Assembly (NCBI GenBank): GCA_016209245.1
Contig: JACQWN010000004.1
Span: 1-5,377 of the forward strand
Source: Bacteroidia bacterium
GTDB taxonomy: Bacteria > Bacteroidota > Bacteroidia > Bacteroidales > BM523
Direction of reading: 5' to 3'
Length of the DNA stretch: 5,377 bases
Position numbers and translations under genes: made by a program. Under the pieces are notes generated by a model that made no database searches, was not told the DNA's origin, and saw only the letters and a program-made list of their open reading frames with translations. Of the stretch, positions 5,274 to 5,377 are shown piece after piece. Numbering within the stretch: position 1 is the first letter of the stretch; each line of letters starts with the position of its first letter.

Positions 5274-5281
5274 TATATTTG
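5274..5281 (+). promoter_or_regulatory. -7 box for the gene at the right edge
   Basis: TATATTTG matches TAnnTTTG and precedes the ATG at 5313 by 31 bases. No TTTG is found at the -33 distance. The 123-base gap it lies in (5190-5312) otherwise shows no hairpin or terminator. Confidence 0.4.
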
Positions 5282-5312
5282 TAAAATAAAAAAAACTTAA
5301 AAAAATATAACA

Positions 5313-5377
5313 ATGGAAATAACAAAGCATCCAATATTGACAAACTTGCAATTAGAATTATTAAAACTTTTTGCAAA
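5313..5377 (+). CDS. Start of a gene cut by the window edge; possibly an antitoxin-like small protein
   Basis: The ATG at 5313 opens a frame that runs to the end of the window: MEITKHPILTNLQLELLKLF and one further Ala. A -7 box lies just upstream, and the leader is A-rich without a Shine-Dalgarno, as for the other genes here. The LQLELLKLF string resembles, from memory, the N terminus of short Bacteroidota proteins found next to PIN-domain toxins. With 21 residues this is only a hint, and the partner gene would be outside the window. Confidence 0.5.
   Translation, partial: MEITKHPILTNLQLELLKLFA

Overview
The window looks like chromosomal DNA of a Bacteroidota bacterium. Three observations support this. 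A truncated gene at the left edge ends in a gliding-motility-type C-terminal sorting domain (CHU_C/type IX secretion). Several genes are preceded by boxes matching the Bacteroidota -7 element TAnnTTTG rather than a sigma-70 -10 box. Start codons lack Shine-Dalgarno sequences and sit in A/T-rich leaders. The base composition is AT-rich, especially between genes. No species can be assigned.

Layout, left to right. (1) 1-645 (+): the last 214 codons of a large secreted Ig/PKD-like repeat protein with a CHU_C tail. (2) 638-812 (-): remains of, or a frameshifted version of, a roughly 56-residue single-pass membrane protein. (3) 813-1008: a very AT-rich divergent control region with a 12-bp-stem hairpin and a good two-part promoter for the next gene. 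(4) 1009-1257 (+): a small lysine-rich ribbon-helix-helix protein. (5) 1271-1333: nine perfect tandem copies of AGTCGGC between convergent genes. (6) 1340-2509 (-): a PatB/MalY-type PLP-dependent C-S lyase/aminotransferase. (7) 2517-2760: a 228-bp foldback, MITE-like element flanked by a perfect 8-bp direct repeat, inserted 7 bp upstream of the patB start. (8) 2803-4071 (-): full-length CinA. (9) 4094-4284: a second, unrelated foldback element between divergent cinA and the next gene. (10) 4377-5189 (+): a 270-residue HAD-like protein with an altered motif I. (11) 5313-5377 (+): the first 21 codons of a gene running off the right edge, possibly an antitoxin-like protein.

The coding content is mostly housekeeping or orphan genes and does not form one obvious pathway. 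cinA and patB point the same way and would be only 57 bp apart without the insertion, so they may once have been co-transcribed. The most striking content is non-coding. Three of the intergenic gaps carry different kinds of repetitive DNA: a heptamer array, a TSD-flanked MITE with mirrored TACGAA boxes and a REP-like core, and a second inverted-repeat element. I found no CRISPR array, rRNA, tRNA, riboswitch or transposase gene. I see no convincing new multi-gene system.
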